From a bacterium (GTDB lineage: Bacteria > Desulfobacterota > Binatia > HRBIN30 > CADEER01), in assembly GCA_019637795.1 (NCBI GenBank), contig JAHBUY010000002.1:806001-870000 (forward strand): a stretch of 64,000 nucleotides of DNA, in the 5' to 3' direction. The notes beneath the pieces were generated by a model. That model ran no database searches. It was not told the DNA's origin and saw only the letters and a program-made list of their open reading frames with translations. Both the position numbers and the translations under genes were made by a program. Shown here piece by piece: positions 17,459-26,491 of this stretch; position 1 is the first letter of the stretch, and every line of letters starts with the position of its first letter.

Positions 17459-19132
17459 TCACGTGCGCCGCAACAGTTTCAACAGCGCCGCCACCTGCAG
17501 CGGGCGGCCGCGGCCGAGCACGTGCCACCAGAGCAGCGCCGTCCAGCCGCCGGCGGCGAGCACGATGCAGAGGACGCCGAGCACGCCGCGCAGGTCGAAG
17601 CGGAGGGCGGGCGGCAGCAGCAGCGCGGCGCAGATCGACAGCGCGGCGGCGAAGCCGGTGAGCGAGAGGCGGCTGGCGAGCTGGTGGATGCGCAGCGGCA
17701 GCTCGTCGAGCGCCGGCGAGACGGCGCGGATCTGCAGGTGGCCGCTCTCGACGTCGTGCAGCAGTTGCTCGAGCGGCATGGGGAGCCCGCGCAGCAGGCT
17801 GCTGACGTCGGTGGCGCCGGTCATCGCCTCGCTGAGCAGGCGCGCCGGCGACCAGCGGCCGGTCACCAGCCGCTCGACCACCGGCTGGGCGATCGCCACC
17901 AGGTCGATGCGCGGATGCCAGGTGCGGATGATGCCCTCGAGCGTCGCCGTCGCCTTGGTGAGGATCGCGTACTCGGGCGCCAGCTTGATGCGGAAGCGGT
18001 TGGCGGCGGCGGCGAACGCCTCGGCGAAGCCGCGCGAATCCATCTCCTCGAGCGACGCGCCGCCGAGATAGGCGGCGCGCAGGCGCGCCACCTCGGCGCG
18101 CAGCTCGCCGAGGTTCACGCGTTGCGTCGAGGTGCCCATGCGCAGCAGGACGCGGGCGATGGTGGCGTCGTCGCCGAGGAGGACGGCGAGGATCAGCGTC
18201 ACCAGGTCCTCGCGCTGCGCCGGCTCGAGCCGACCGGCGAGGCCGAAGTCGATCAGGCAGACGCGGCCCCCGCCGTCGACCAGCACGTTGCCGGGGTGCG
18301 GGTCGCCGTGGAAGAAGCCGTCGACGAACACCTGCCTGACCGCCGCGTGGACCAGCTCCTCGACCACGTGGTGGGCCTCCGGCCCGTCGGGCTCGAGGGC
18401 GCGCAGCGAGCGCCCGGGAAACAGCTCCATCGTCAGCACGGTGCGGCAGCTCAGCTCGCGGAAGGGTTGCGGCACGACGATGGCGCGGGTCGGATCGAGC
18501 AGCGCCCGCGCCTGTTCGAGGTTCTCGAGCTCGGAGGTGAAGTCGAGCTCGCGCAGGAGTCCCTTCTCGAATTCGGCGATGACTTCGGAGACGGCGGCGA
18601 GCTGCATCTCGTCGATCGCCGTCTCGAGGGCGCGGGCCGCCAGGTAGAGCAGGTCGAGGTCGCCGCGCAGCACGCGCTCGATGCCGGGGCGCTGCACCTT
18701 CACCACCAGCGGTCGGCCGTCGCGCGCCGTGGCGCGGTGCGTCTGGGCGATCGACGCCGTGCCGAGCGGCCGTTCCTCGACGGCGAACAGCTCGGTCAGC
18801 GGGCGGCCGAGGCCGGCTTCGATCACTTCGCGGACGGCGGCGAACGGCACCTCCGGGGCGCTGTCCTGCAGCGACTCGAGGGCGGCGATGTAGTCGGCCG
18901 GCAGGAGGTCGCGGCGGATCGACAGCACCTGGCCGAGCTTGATGAACGTCGGCCCGAGGTCGGCGAGCAGTTGCGCGAAGCGGACGGCCGGGCTGCGCGG
19001 ATCCGCTCCGGCGTCGTGGCCGCGGCCGACCAGCGCGCCGAAGCCGTGACGCGCCAGGGTCGCCGTGACCTGGGTCAGCCGCTCGATGTCGCGCGCCGCG
19101 ATCCGCAGCAGCGAGTCGCCGCTCTCAGCCAT
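17459..19132 (-). CDS. ABC1/UbiB (AarF) family atypical protein kinase
   Basis: The 557-residue protein has the KxGQ signature (FIKLGQ, 63 to 68), the nucleotide-binding Ala-rich segment LGTASIAQTHRA in place of the usual glycine-rich loop, VVKVQRPGI with the conserved Lys, the HGDPHPGN loop (about 276 to 283) and the metal motif LIDFGLAGRL. Two C-terminal membrane helices follow (about 495 to 545). UbiB-type proteins are membrane-bound ATPases or kinases needed for ubiquinone synthesis, probably by helping extract lipid precursors. Other ubi genes are not seen here, so the quinone link is by family only. The start ATG 19132 is preceded by AGAGGGAG. Confidence 0.92.
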   Translation of the reverse strand: MAESGDSLLRIAARDIERLTQVTATLARHGFGALVGRGHDAGADPRSPAVRFAQLLADLGPTFIKLGQVLSIRRDLLPADYIAALESLQDSAPEVPFAAVREVIEAGLGRPLTELFAVEERPLGTASIAQTHRATARDGRPLVVKVQRPGIERVLRGDLDLLYLAARALETAIDEMQLAAVSEVIAEFEKGLLRELDFTSELENLEQARALLDPTRAIVVPQPFRELSCRTVLTMELFPGRSLRALEPDGPEAHHVVEELVHAAVRQVFVDGFFHGDPHPGNVLVDGGGRVCLIDFGLAGRLEPAQREDLVTLILAVLLGDDATIARVLLRMGTSTQRVNLGELRAEVARLRAAYLGGASLEEMDSRGFAEAFAAAANRFRIKLAPEYAILTKATATLEGIIRTWHPRIDLVAIAQPVVERLVTGRWSPARLLSEAMTGATDVSSLLRGLPMPLEQLLHDVESGHLQIRAVSPALDELPLRIHQLASRLSLTGFAAALSICAALLLPPALRFDLRGVLGVLCIVLAAGGWTALLWWHVLGRGRPLQVAALLKLLRRT

Positions 19133-19174
19133 GCCGGCTCCCTCTGACGCAGCCGGGGGCCGGGGGGCAAGCGC

Positions 19175-19588
19175 TCAGCGCGGGCGGAGGAGGACGACCG
19201 GGATGTCGCGTTTCGTCCCCGCCTGGTACTCGGCGTAGCCCGGCCACTCCTTGACCATCAGCGGCCACACCCGCTGCTTGTCGGCTGCCGAACCGGTGCG
19301 GGCGGTGACCGGGATCACCGTGTCCCGAACCTGGATGTCGACATCGGGGTTGGCGACCAGGTTCTTGTACCAGCCCGGGTGCTCCGGCGCGCCGCCCTTG
19401 GAGGCGACGATCACGTAGTCGGCGCCGTCGCGCCCGTAGATGAGCGGCACCTTGCGCACCGCGCCGGTCTTGCGGCCGCGGGCGTGCAGGATCAGCACGC
19501 TGGTGCCGTTCCAGTCGTGACCGACCTTGCCGCCGGTCGCTTCGTACTGCGCGACGTGCTCGTCACCGAACAGGCTGTAGTCAGGCAT
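19175..19588 (-). CDS. Deazaflavin (F420)-dependent nitroreductase family protein
   Basis: This compact 137-residue protein carries GTSVLILHARGRKTGAVRKV (about 28 to 47), DYVIVASKGGAPEHPGWYKN (about 57 to 76) and the C-terminal YQAGTKRDIPVVLLRP. These are the marks of the Ddn/AclJ split-barrel family, whose members bind F420H2 and reduce quinones or nitro compounds. With the luciferase-like oxidoreductase at 31750-32613 it suggests this organism makes F420. ATG 19588 is the family-typical start (MPDYSLFGD). It is in a leftward run with the UbiB-like and beta-lactamase-fold genes, at gaps of 42 and 71 bp. Confidence 0.87.
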   Translation of the reverse strand: MPDYSLFGDEHVAQYEATGGKVGHDWNGTSVLILHARGRKTGAVRKVPLIYGRDGADYVIVASKGGAPEHPGWYKNLVANPDVDIQVRDTVIPVTARTGSAADKQRVWPLMVKEWPGYAEYQAGTKRDIPVVLLRPR

Positions 19589-19659
19589 GGGCGGACTCTG
19601 CCACGTCCGCCGAGCACACGCCACCGCGCGGCCGCCCGCCGCTGGATGCCGCCGCTGCC

Positions 19660-20805
19660 CTACAGCGCGGCGTAGAAGGCCTGGACGATGGGAAAGGCGC
19701 GGTTGTCGCCGGCGGTGCCGGGGGTCATCTTGTTCATCACGTAGGCCCAGCTCGCGGCGGCGTCGAGATCGGCGAAGCCGAGCGAGCCGCCCCAACCGCC
19801 GTGCCCGAAGGTGCGCGGATTCGGCGAAACCGGCAGGGTCGGGCTGTTGAGCATGAAGCCGAGGCCCCAGCGGATCGGGAAGCCGAGCACCAGGTCCTGC
19901 TGGTAGATCTGCTCGCGGATGGCGCCCTCGATGGTGGAGCGCGACAGCAGGCGAACCCCGTCGAGCGCGCCGCCGCACGCCAGCACGGCCATGAGGCGGG
20001 CCACGGAGCGGGCGTTGCCGTGGCCGTTGGCGGCGGGGATCTCGGCCCGGCGCCAGGCGGGCAGGTTGGCGACCTCGGGGCGCATGGGCGGGTTGCCCAT
20101 CACCGCGGCCATCAGCGAATCGGGCGGCGGCGGCGCGGCGCCGTTGGCCGCGCGCTCCGCCTCGCTGGGGGGAATCATCTCGGCGACGCGGTGGTCCGCG
20201 CTCGCCGGCAGGCCGACGTGGAAATCGGCGCCGAGCGGCGCCGCGATCTCCTGGCGCAGAAAGGCGCCCAGCGTGCGCCCGCTGATGCGGCGCACCAGCT
20301 CGCCCACCAGATAGCCGTAGGTCAGGGCGTGATAGCCGCTGGCGCTCCCGGGCTCCCACCATGGCGTCTCGGCGGCGAGCGCCGCGGTCATGACCTCCCA
20401 GTCGAAGAACGACTCCGCCGTCAGGCGGGCGCGCAACGCCGCCAACCCGGCGCTGTGGCTCAGGAGCTGGCGCGGCGTGATGGCCGCCTTGCCGTTGGCC
20501 GCGAACTCGGGCCAGTAGCGCGCCACCGGGGCGTCGACATCGAGCTCGCCGCGGTCGACGAGCAGGTGCGCGCACAGCGCCGTCACCGCCTTGGTGGTGG
20601 AGAAGACGTTGACGATGGTGTCGCGCTGCCACGGTCGGGTGCGCGCCGCATCGGCGTCGCCGGCCCACAGATCGACCACCGACTCGCCGCCGAGCGTCGC
20701 GGCGAAGGACGCGCCGACCTCGCGCCCGGCGGCGAAGTTGGCGGCGAAAGCGTCGCGCACGCCGGCGAAGGCCGGCGCGCAGGTGCCGTGGATCTCGACC
20801 GTCAT
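19660..20805 (-). CDS. Serine hydrolase of the beta-lactamase (class C/EstB) family
   Basis: The protein has 381 residues. The catalytic SxxK is STTK (S69, K72), followed by LLSHSAGLAAL (about 114 to 124), a Tyr at about 158 in SGYHALTYG, and FGHGGWGGS in place of KTG near the C-terminus. The HGG box and the absence of a signal peptide favour an esterase or D-aminopeptidase-like enzyme over a true beta-lactamase, so it is likely cytoplasmic. ATG 20805 was chosen; the frame is open upstream into non-homologous sequence. It belongs to a loose leftward cluster with the nitroreductase and aldo/keto reductase genes. Confidence 0.85.
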   Translation of the reverse strand: MTVEIHGTCAPAFAGVRDAFAANFAAGREVGASFAATLGGESVVDLWAGDADAARTRPWQRDTIVNVFSTTKAVTALCAHLLVDRGELDVDAPVARYWPEFAANGKAAITPRQLLSHSAGLAALRARLTAESFFDWEVMTAALAAETPWWEPGSASGYHALTYGYLVGELVRRISGRTLGAFLRQEIAAPLGADFHVGLPASADHRVAEMIPPSEAERAANGAAPPPPDSLMAAVMGNPPMRPEVANLPAWRRAEIPAANGHGNARSVARLMAVLACGGALDGVRLLSRSTIEGAIREQIYQQDLVLGFPIRWGLGFMLNSPTLPVSPNPRTFGHGGWGGSLGFADLDAAASWAYVMNKMTPGTAGDNRAFPIVQAFYAAL

Positions 20806-20873
20806 CGCTGCATCGAGAGCACAGACGCGCGGCGATGGGAATCGCCGGCCGGCGCCGGCGAGGCCGCCGCGCC

Positions 20874-21863
<990 letters not shown>

Positions 21864-22003
21864 GCGCGTCACCATACCCTCCGCCGCCGCCGGCTGGTAG
21901 GCGAGCGGATCGCGGCGGGCGCCCGATGCGAATCCGTCCGGCCGCGGAGAGGCGCCCCGCTGTCGGAGCGCGGCAGGTACGGCGGCACCTCGACGCGAGG
22001 CGA

Positions 22004-22063
22004 TTGCAGTCGGCCGCCATTTTTTTCTATCAGGGCGTGGCGTCGACTGTTCCGGGCAGTCGA
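22004..22063 (+). promoter_or_regulatory. Candidate promoter and operator of the cytochrome cluster
   Basis: TTGCAG at 22004-22009 and TATCAG at 22028-22033, spaced by 18 bp across a T-rich stretch, resemble a sigma-70 promoter directed at the first cytochrome gene. Ten bases later a perfect dyad, TCGACTG (22043-22049) and CAGTCGA (22057-22063) with a 7-base centre, lies in the expected leader. It could be an operator or a leader hairpin. It is the most AT-rich spot in this gap. Confidence 0.4.
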
Positions 22064-22100
22064 ACGCTTGATGCCCACGTGATCGAGCGAGGAGGGTCCG

Positions 22101-22403
22101 ATGCGAGGATTGGTGTTGGTTGTCCTGCTGGTAGGAATGGCGGCGCCGGCGTTCGCGGCCGTCGACGCGCAGGAGCTGTACAACAAGAAGTGCAAGGTGT
22201 GTCACGAGCTCAACGGCGTGGCGGGCCCGAAGGCGAAGGTGGGCGGCAAGCTCGACGGCGTCGGCGCCAAGCACGACGAGGCGTGGTTCCGCGCCTACTT
22301 CGCCGACCCCAAGTCGAAGATCCCCGATTCCAAGATGAAGAAGATCAACCTCTCGCCGGAGGAGTGGGACGCGATGGTGCAGTTCATGTTGCAGCAGAAG
22401 TGA
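22101..22403 (+). CDS. Periplasmic monoheme cytochrome c
   Basis: This 100-residue precursor has a signal peptide ([19 protein letters not shown]), then a class I-like cytochrome fold with a single heme motif CKVCH (31 to 35) and a C-terminal helix [13 protein letters not shown]. Possible axial Met residues are present (for example PDSKMKK). It would carry electrons in the periplasm. The ATG follows an AGGAGGG ribosome-binding site. It is the first gene of the 22.1-30.1 kb electron-transfer cluster and lies 22 bp before the membrane multiheme gene, so it may shuttle electrons from that protein to the outer-membrane conduit. Confidence 0.88.
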   Translation: MRGLVLVVLLVGMAAPAFAAVDAQELYNKKCKVCHELNGVAGPKAKVGGKLDGVGAKHDEAWFRAYFADPKSKIPDSKMKKINLSPEEWDAMVQFMLQQK

Positions 22404-22425
22404 GGCGACGACCGGGGGACAGCGC

Positions 22426-23946
22426 GTGAAGCTGCCACCGCTCGTCCACAATCGCCTCAGCTACGCCGGCGCCGCGATCGCGCTGCTGTCGCTGACGGCG
22501 ATCGTCTTTCTCTTCATCCTCAACACCCTGGCCGGCGGCGAGGCGCCGTACGCCGGCCTGGTGATCTTCATCTTCCTGCCGGCGGTCCTGCTGTTCGGGC
22601 TGGTTCTCATCCCGATCGGCATGTGGCGCGAGCGTCGCCACTGGCAGCGCACGGGAGCGTTTTCGATCCCGCGCTTCCCGGTGCTCGACCTCAACAACCC
22701 GCGCGAGCGCAACGCCGCGCTCATCTTCGTCGTCGGCTCGGTGGTGCTCCTGTTTCTGACCGTCTTCGGCAGCTTCAAGGCCTACGAGGCGACCGAGTCC
22801 GTCGCCTTCTGCGGCTCGACCTGTCACACGGTGATGGAACCGGAGAAGGTCGCGCACCAGCGTTCGCCGCACGCCCGCGTCCGCTGCGTCGAGTGTCACG
22901 TCGGTCCCGGGGCGGAGTGGTATCTCAAGTCGAAGGTCACCGGCGCGCACCAGCTCTGGGCGGTGGCGACCGACAGCTACCCGCGCCCGATCCCGGTGCC
23001 GATCGAGAGCCTGCGGCCGGCGCGCGAGACCTGCGAGCACTGCCACTGGCCGGGGCAGCACGCCGACGTGCAGCGGCTGAAGACGCGGGTGGCCTACCTA
23101 CCCGACGAGGCGAACACGCGCTGGGAGATCAGCCTGCTGGTCAACGTCGGCGGCGGGTCGCTGACCGAGCAGGGGGTGGGCATCCACTGGCACCTCAATC
23201 CCGAGAACCGGGTCGAGTACATCGCCGCCGACCCGGGTCGGCAGACGATCCCCTGGGTGCGGGTCACCGACCTGCGCACCGGAAAGGTCAGCGAGTACAA
23301 CAGCACCGACGAGCCGTTGTCGGCCGAGCAGATCGCCGCCGGGCCGGTGCGGGTGATGGACTGCCTCGACTGCCACAACCGGCCCAGCCACCGCTTCGAG
23401 CCGCCGGACATGGCGGTCGACCAGGCGATCCTCGCCGGCGGCATCGATCCGGCCCTGCCCGGGATCAAGGCGGTCGGAACCGAGCTGCTGGGCGCCGACT
23501 ACGCTTCGGTGGCCGAGGCCGAGGCGGCGATCGACAGCGGCCTGCGTGCGCACTACGCCGAGAACGATCCGGCGGCGCTCAGTGCGCACGGACCGGCGCT
23601 GCAGCAGGCGGCGGTGGCGCTGAAGGCGGCCTACCGCGCCAACTTCTTCCCGGCGATGAAGGCGAACTGGAGCGCCTACCCGGACAACGCCGGTCACTTC
23701 CGCTGGCCGGGCTGCGTCCGCTGCCACGACGGTTTGCATGAAACCGCAGACGGCGAGAGCATCGAGTCAGAATGCACCACGTGTCACGTGATCACCGCCC
23801 AGGGCAAAGCCGGGGCGCTGCAGCGGTCGAGCGGCGCCGAGGGGCTCGCTTTCGCGCACCCGCCGATCAAGGACCTGGAAGACGCGTGGCAGGACACCCC
23901 ATGCACCGACTGCCACGGGAGCTCGGGATCGGGCGAGGGCTCGTGA
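22426..23946 (+). CDS. Inner-membrane seven-heme cytochrome c (NapC/NirT-related, ImcH-like build)
   Basis: The 506-residue protein has three N-terminal membrane helices (about 12 to 36, 43 to 66, 104 to 121) and a large periplasmic part with seven heme motifs. The first is an unusual CX3CH (CGSTCH), followed by CVECH, CEHCH, CLDCH, CVRCH, CTTCH and CTDCH. The sequence after the first heme, [20 protein letters not shown], is typical of quinol-oxidising NapC/NirT relatives. Geobacter ImcH, required for reduction of high-potential extracellular acceptors, is a seven-heme membrane protein of the same superfamily. The likely job is to take electrons from menaquinol or ubiquinol to the periplasm. 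The start is GTG 22426. Equating it with ImcH is inference from layout. Confidence 0.85.
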   Translation: MKLPPLVHNRLSYAGAAIALLSLTAIVFLFILNTLAGGEAPYAGLVIFIFLPAVLLFGLVLIPIGMWRERRHWQRTGAFSIPRFPVLDLNNPRERNAALIFVVGSVVLLFLTVFGSFKAYEATESVAFCGSTCHTVMEPEKVAHQRSPHARVRCVECHVGPGAEWYLKSKVTGAHQLWAVATDSYPRPIPVPIESLRPARETCEHCHWPGQHADVQRLKTRVAYLPDEANTRWEISLLVNVGGGSLTEQGVGIHWHLNPENRVEYIAADPGRQTIPWVRVTDLRTGKVSEYNSTDEPLSAEQIAAGPVRVMDCLDCHNRPSHRFEPPDMAVDQAILAGGIDPALPGIKAVGTELLGADYASVAEAEAAIDSGLRAHYAENDPAALSAHGPALQQAAVALKAAYRANFFPAMKANWSAYPDNAGHFRWPGCVRCHDGLHETADGESIESECTTCHVITAQGKAGALQRSSGAEGLAFAHPPIKDLEDAWQDTPCTDCHGSSGSGEGS

Positions 23947-24126
23947 CGTCGTTCGCATTCCGCGAGCGCCATCAGATGGCTTCCGAAGGGTGGGAAAATG
24001 CAGGCCGGCCCTAGCGACCGGCGCGGAGAATCTCTAGGAGCCGCGTGCCAGCACGACTTTTGCGTCAGCCAGCGCGGGGACCGGCGCCACCGGCGGCGGC
24101 CCGCTAGTAAACGGTGGAGGGGAACC
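23947..24126 (+). other. Structured 180-bp leader before the decaheme gene
   Basis: The gap between the membrane cytochrome and the decaheme gene has several short complementary segments (GCCGG..CCGGC near 24004-24022, GCGG..CCGC around 24023-24044) and an A/T-richer start. It could hold an internal promoter or a structured leader. I compared it by eye with the c-di-GMP-I and cobalamin riboswitch cores and found neither. The decaheme ribosome-binding site GGAGGGG sits at its end. Confidence 0.35.
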
Positions 24127-26373
24127 GTGACACAGACATCTTCGGCCCCAGGGCGAGCGCCAGCGGGAATCGCGGCGCGATCGATCTCGGCCGGCGCGCG
24201 AGTCTCGGCGCTGGCGGTGCTGGCCGTCGCGCTGACCGCCGGCTGCGGCGGCGGCGGCGGTGGTGGCAAGGCCCAGCCGACGGCCACCCCCACTGGGGTC
24301 CCGACCGCCGTGCCCACCCAACCGGCGCCGATCGCCGGTGCCGGTCTGCAGAGCGACATCACGGGGGTGCAGATCAGCGGCGGCCGCATCGTCGCGACCT
24401 TCACGCTCACGGACGATGCCGGCGTCCCGATCACGCCGCTGCTGACCAACGCCCCGAACAGCCAGGCGGCGCGGGTGCGGTTCACCTCCGCGCACATCGA
24501 GACCTACGAGGGCGGCGGCGAGCTCCGCACCGAGTTCTCGCGTTACGTGAACGACCTCGATCCGGTGCGGCCGAAGTACGACAGCAACGGCACGCTGGAG
24601 ACGGTCGACCGCGCGGCGGGCGTCTATCGCTACACCTTTGCCAAGGTCCTGCCCGCCGACGCGGACCTGAACACCACGTACAGCATCGGCCTCCAGGTCG
24701 ATCGGACCTACGCGGGCGTTTCGCTGTCGGCCAATCCCATCTTCGACCTCGTGCCCGCTGGCGGCACGCCGCAGATCCGCGAGGCGGTCGTCACGGCGCA
24801 GTGCAACCAGTGCCACAATCCGCTCATCGCCCACGGCAATCGCCGCGAGGTGCGGCTGTGCACGCTCTGCCACACCCAGGCGGCGACCGACGAGAAGGGC
24901 ACGAGCATCGACCTGTCGGTGATGGTCCACAAGATCCACGCCGGCAAGGATCTGCCCTCGGTCGCCGACGGTCCGCCGGGGAGCCGGTACGCGATCTACA
25001 GCAGCTTCGCGCGCGCCTACCAGGTGTTCGCCGAGAAGGACGAGGACGGCCGGGTGACCGGCGTCGGCTTCCCGCGGCCGCTCAACGACTGCGCCAACTG
25101 CCACACCGGCGGCGCCACGTCGCACTACGCGACCGACCGTCCGGCGGCGGCGCCGTGCACCTCGTGCCACGACGATGTCAACCCGTCGCAGGTCGCCACC
25201 GCCGCCGGTCCGCCGGGGACCAATCACATCCAGAACCGCGGCTTCCCCGACGGCGACTGCCAGTTCTGCCACCTGAAGGACCAGACGGCGGAGTTCGACA
25301 TCTCGGTGCCGGGAGCCCACCTCATCCCCGAGCAGTCGACGCAGCTTCAGGGCCTGAACATCGACATCGCCGGGCTCGCCAGCCACGGACCCGGCGAGAA
25401 GCCGGTCGTCAGCTTCAAGATCAGCAACAACGCCGGCGAGGCGCTGCGCGATCTCTCCGGTCTCAACCGCCTCGCCTTCACCCTGGCCGGACCGACCCGC
25501 GAATACACCTCGGTACTGGGCGCCACCGCGGTCGGCGGCGGCGCCGGCGGCATGCTCAGCGGGCCGGCCGCCGATGGGAGCTTCCAGTACACGCTGCCGG
25601 TGGCGGTGCCGGCCGACGCCAGCGGCACCTGGTCGCTCGGCGCCGAAGCGCGCCGCTCCGTCACCCTGGCGGCACCGGAGGGGGCGACGCGCAGCGTCAA
25701 CGAAGCCGCGGTGAACCCGGTGGTGACGTTCTCGGTCGGCGCGCAGGCGCCCGAGGTGCGGCGCGTGGTCGTCGAGGACGCGCAGTGCGAGAGCTGCCAC
25801 GGCGAATTCTCGAAGGGCTTCTCGATCCACGGCAACCTGCGCAACCAGATGCAGTACTGCGTGCTCTGCCACAACCCGAACGCCAGCGACGTCGCGCGCC
25901 GCCGCAACGATCCGGCGGCGGTGGCGGCCGGCGACGCGGTGGCGTCGATCGACTTCAAGTACATGATCCACAAGATCCACACCGGCGACGAGCTGGCGCA
26001 CACGCCCTACGTCATCTACGGCTTCGGCGCGCCGCCGGCGAACTACACCGCGATCGACTTCTCCGACGTGCGTTTCCCCGGCGATCGCCGCGACTGCCAG
26101 ACCTGTCACGCCGCCGGCACGAACCTGATCCCGCCGTTCCCGGGGCACGCCCTCGGCACCCAGCTCGGTCATCTCGACCCGGCGACCGGCCAGTTGATCG
26201 TCGACGGACGCCTCGGGCCGATCACCTCCGCGTGCACCTCGTGCCACGACAGCGATGCCGCGATGGCGCACGCCGAGACGCAGACCGGGAGCAGCGGCGA
26301 GGCGTGCGAGGTCTGCCACGCCGAGGGCCGCGACGTCGCCGTCTCCGCGGCGCACGTACGCAACGTGCAGTGA
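24127..26373 (+). CDS. OmcA/MtrC-family decaheme outer-surface lipoprotein cytochrome
   Basis: The 748-residue precursor ends its signal with a lipobox (LTAGC, Cys40), followed by a Gly run and a Pro/Thr-rich linker. Two pentaheme blocks are separated and preceded by beta-rich domains. The first block has CNQCH, CTLCH, CANCH, CTSCH, CQFCH (about 227 to 382); the second has CESCH, CVLCH, CQTCH, CTSCH, CEVCH (about 556 to 734). This ten-heme, two-block plan with split-barrel domains defines the OmcA/MtrC family, which hands electrons from the outer membrane to minerals, electrodes or other acceptors. GTG 24127 with the GGAGGGG site gives the lipoprotein signal its normal length; a longer reading would be arginine-rich. 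A strong hairpin separates it from the barrel gene. Confidence 0.93.
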   Translation: MTQTSSAPGRAPAGIAARSISAGARVSALAVLAVALTAGCGGGGGGGKAQPTATPTGVPTAVPTQPAPIAGAGLQSDITGVQISGGRIVATFTLTDDAGVPITPLLTNAPNSQAARVRFTSAHIETYEGGGELRTEFSRYVNDLDPVRPKYDSNGTLETVDRAAGVYRYTFAKVLPADADLNTTYSIGLQVDRTYAGVSLSANPIFDLVPAGGTPQIREAVVTAQCNQCHNPLIAHGNRREVRLCTLCHTQAATDEKGTSIDLSVMVHKIHAGKDLPSVADGPPGSRYAIYSSFARAYQVFAEKDEDGRVTGVGFPRPLNDCANCHTGGATSHYATDRPAAAPCTSCHDDVNPSQVATAAGPPGTNHIQNRGFPDGDCQFCHLKDQTAEFDISVPGAHLIPEQSTQLQGLNIDIAGLASHGPGEKPVVSFKISNNAGEALRDLSGLNRLAFTLAGPTREYTSVLGATAVGGGAGGMLSGPAADGSFQYTLPVAVPADASGTWSLGAEARRSVTLAAPEGATRSVNEAAVNPVVTFSVGAQAPEVRRVVVEDAQCESCHGEFSKGFSIHGNLRNQMQYCVLCHNPNASDVARRRNDPAAVAAGDAVASIDFKYMIHKIHTGDELAHTPYVIYGFGAPPANYTAIDFSDVRFPGDRRDCQTCHAAGTNLIPPFPGHALGTQLGHLDPATGQLIVDGRLGPITSACTSCHDSDAAMAHAETQTGSSGEACEVCHAEGRDVAVSAAHVRNVQ

Positions 26374-26407
26374 GCTACCGGTTCGGCAGAGGATGATGCT
26401 ATAGGGG

Positions 26408-26437
26408 CGCCGGCCGCGCTGGGGAGCGCGGCCGGCG
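26408..26437. terminator. 13-bp hairpin between the decaheme and barrel genes
   Basis: Perfect arms CGCCGGCCGCGCT (26408-26420) and AGCGCGGCCGGCG (26425-26437) close on a GGGG loop 34 bp past the decaheme stop. It is very stable but lacks a T-run. It could partly terminate transcription or protect the 3' end of the upstream mRNA, allowing unequal levels of surface cytochrome and conduit proteins. Confidence 0.6.
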
Positions 26438-26491
26438 TCGAGGTGGCCCGGGCGGGGGGATCCCGCCGCGCAAGCGTTCTGGGGAGGAAGC

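Noticed and set aside
19660-20805. Calling the serine hydrolase a beta-lactamase resistance gene
   Set aside because: It lacks a signal peptide and has HGG in place of KTG, which favours an esterase or peptidase-like role.
23960-24060. Possible c-di-GMP-I (GEMM) riboswitch before the decaheme gene
   Set aside because: A GGTGGGAAAATGCAGGCC stretch looked suggestive, but the conserved CGCAAAGCC-type core and tetraloop receptor are missing.
23975-24060. Possible cobalamin riboswitch at the same place
   Set aside because: No recognisable GCCACTG box or AGCCAGGAGACC-type 3' core.
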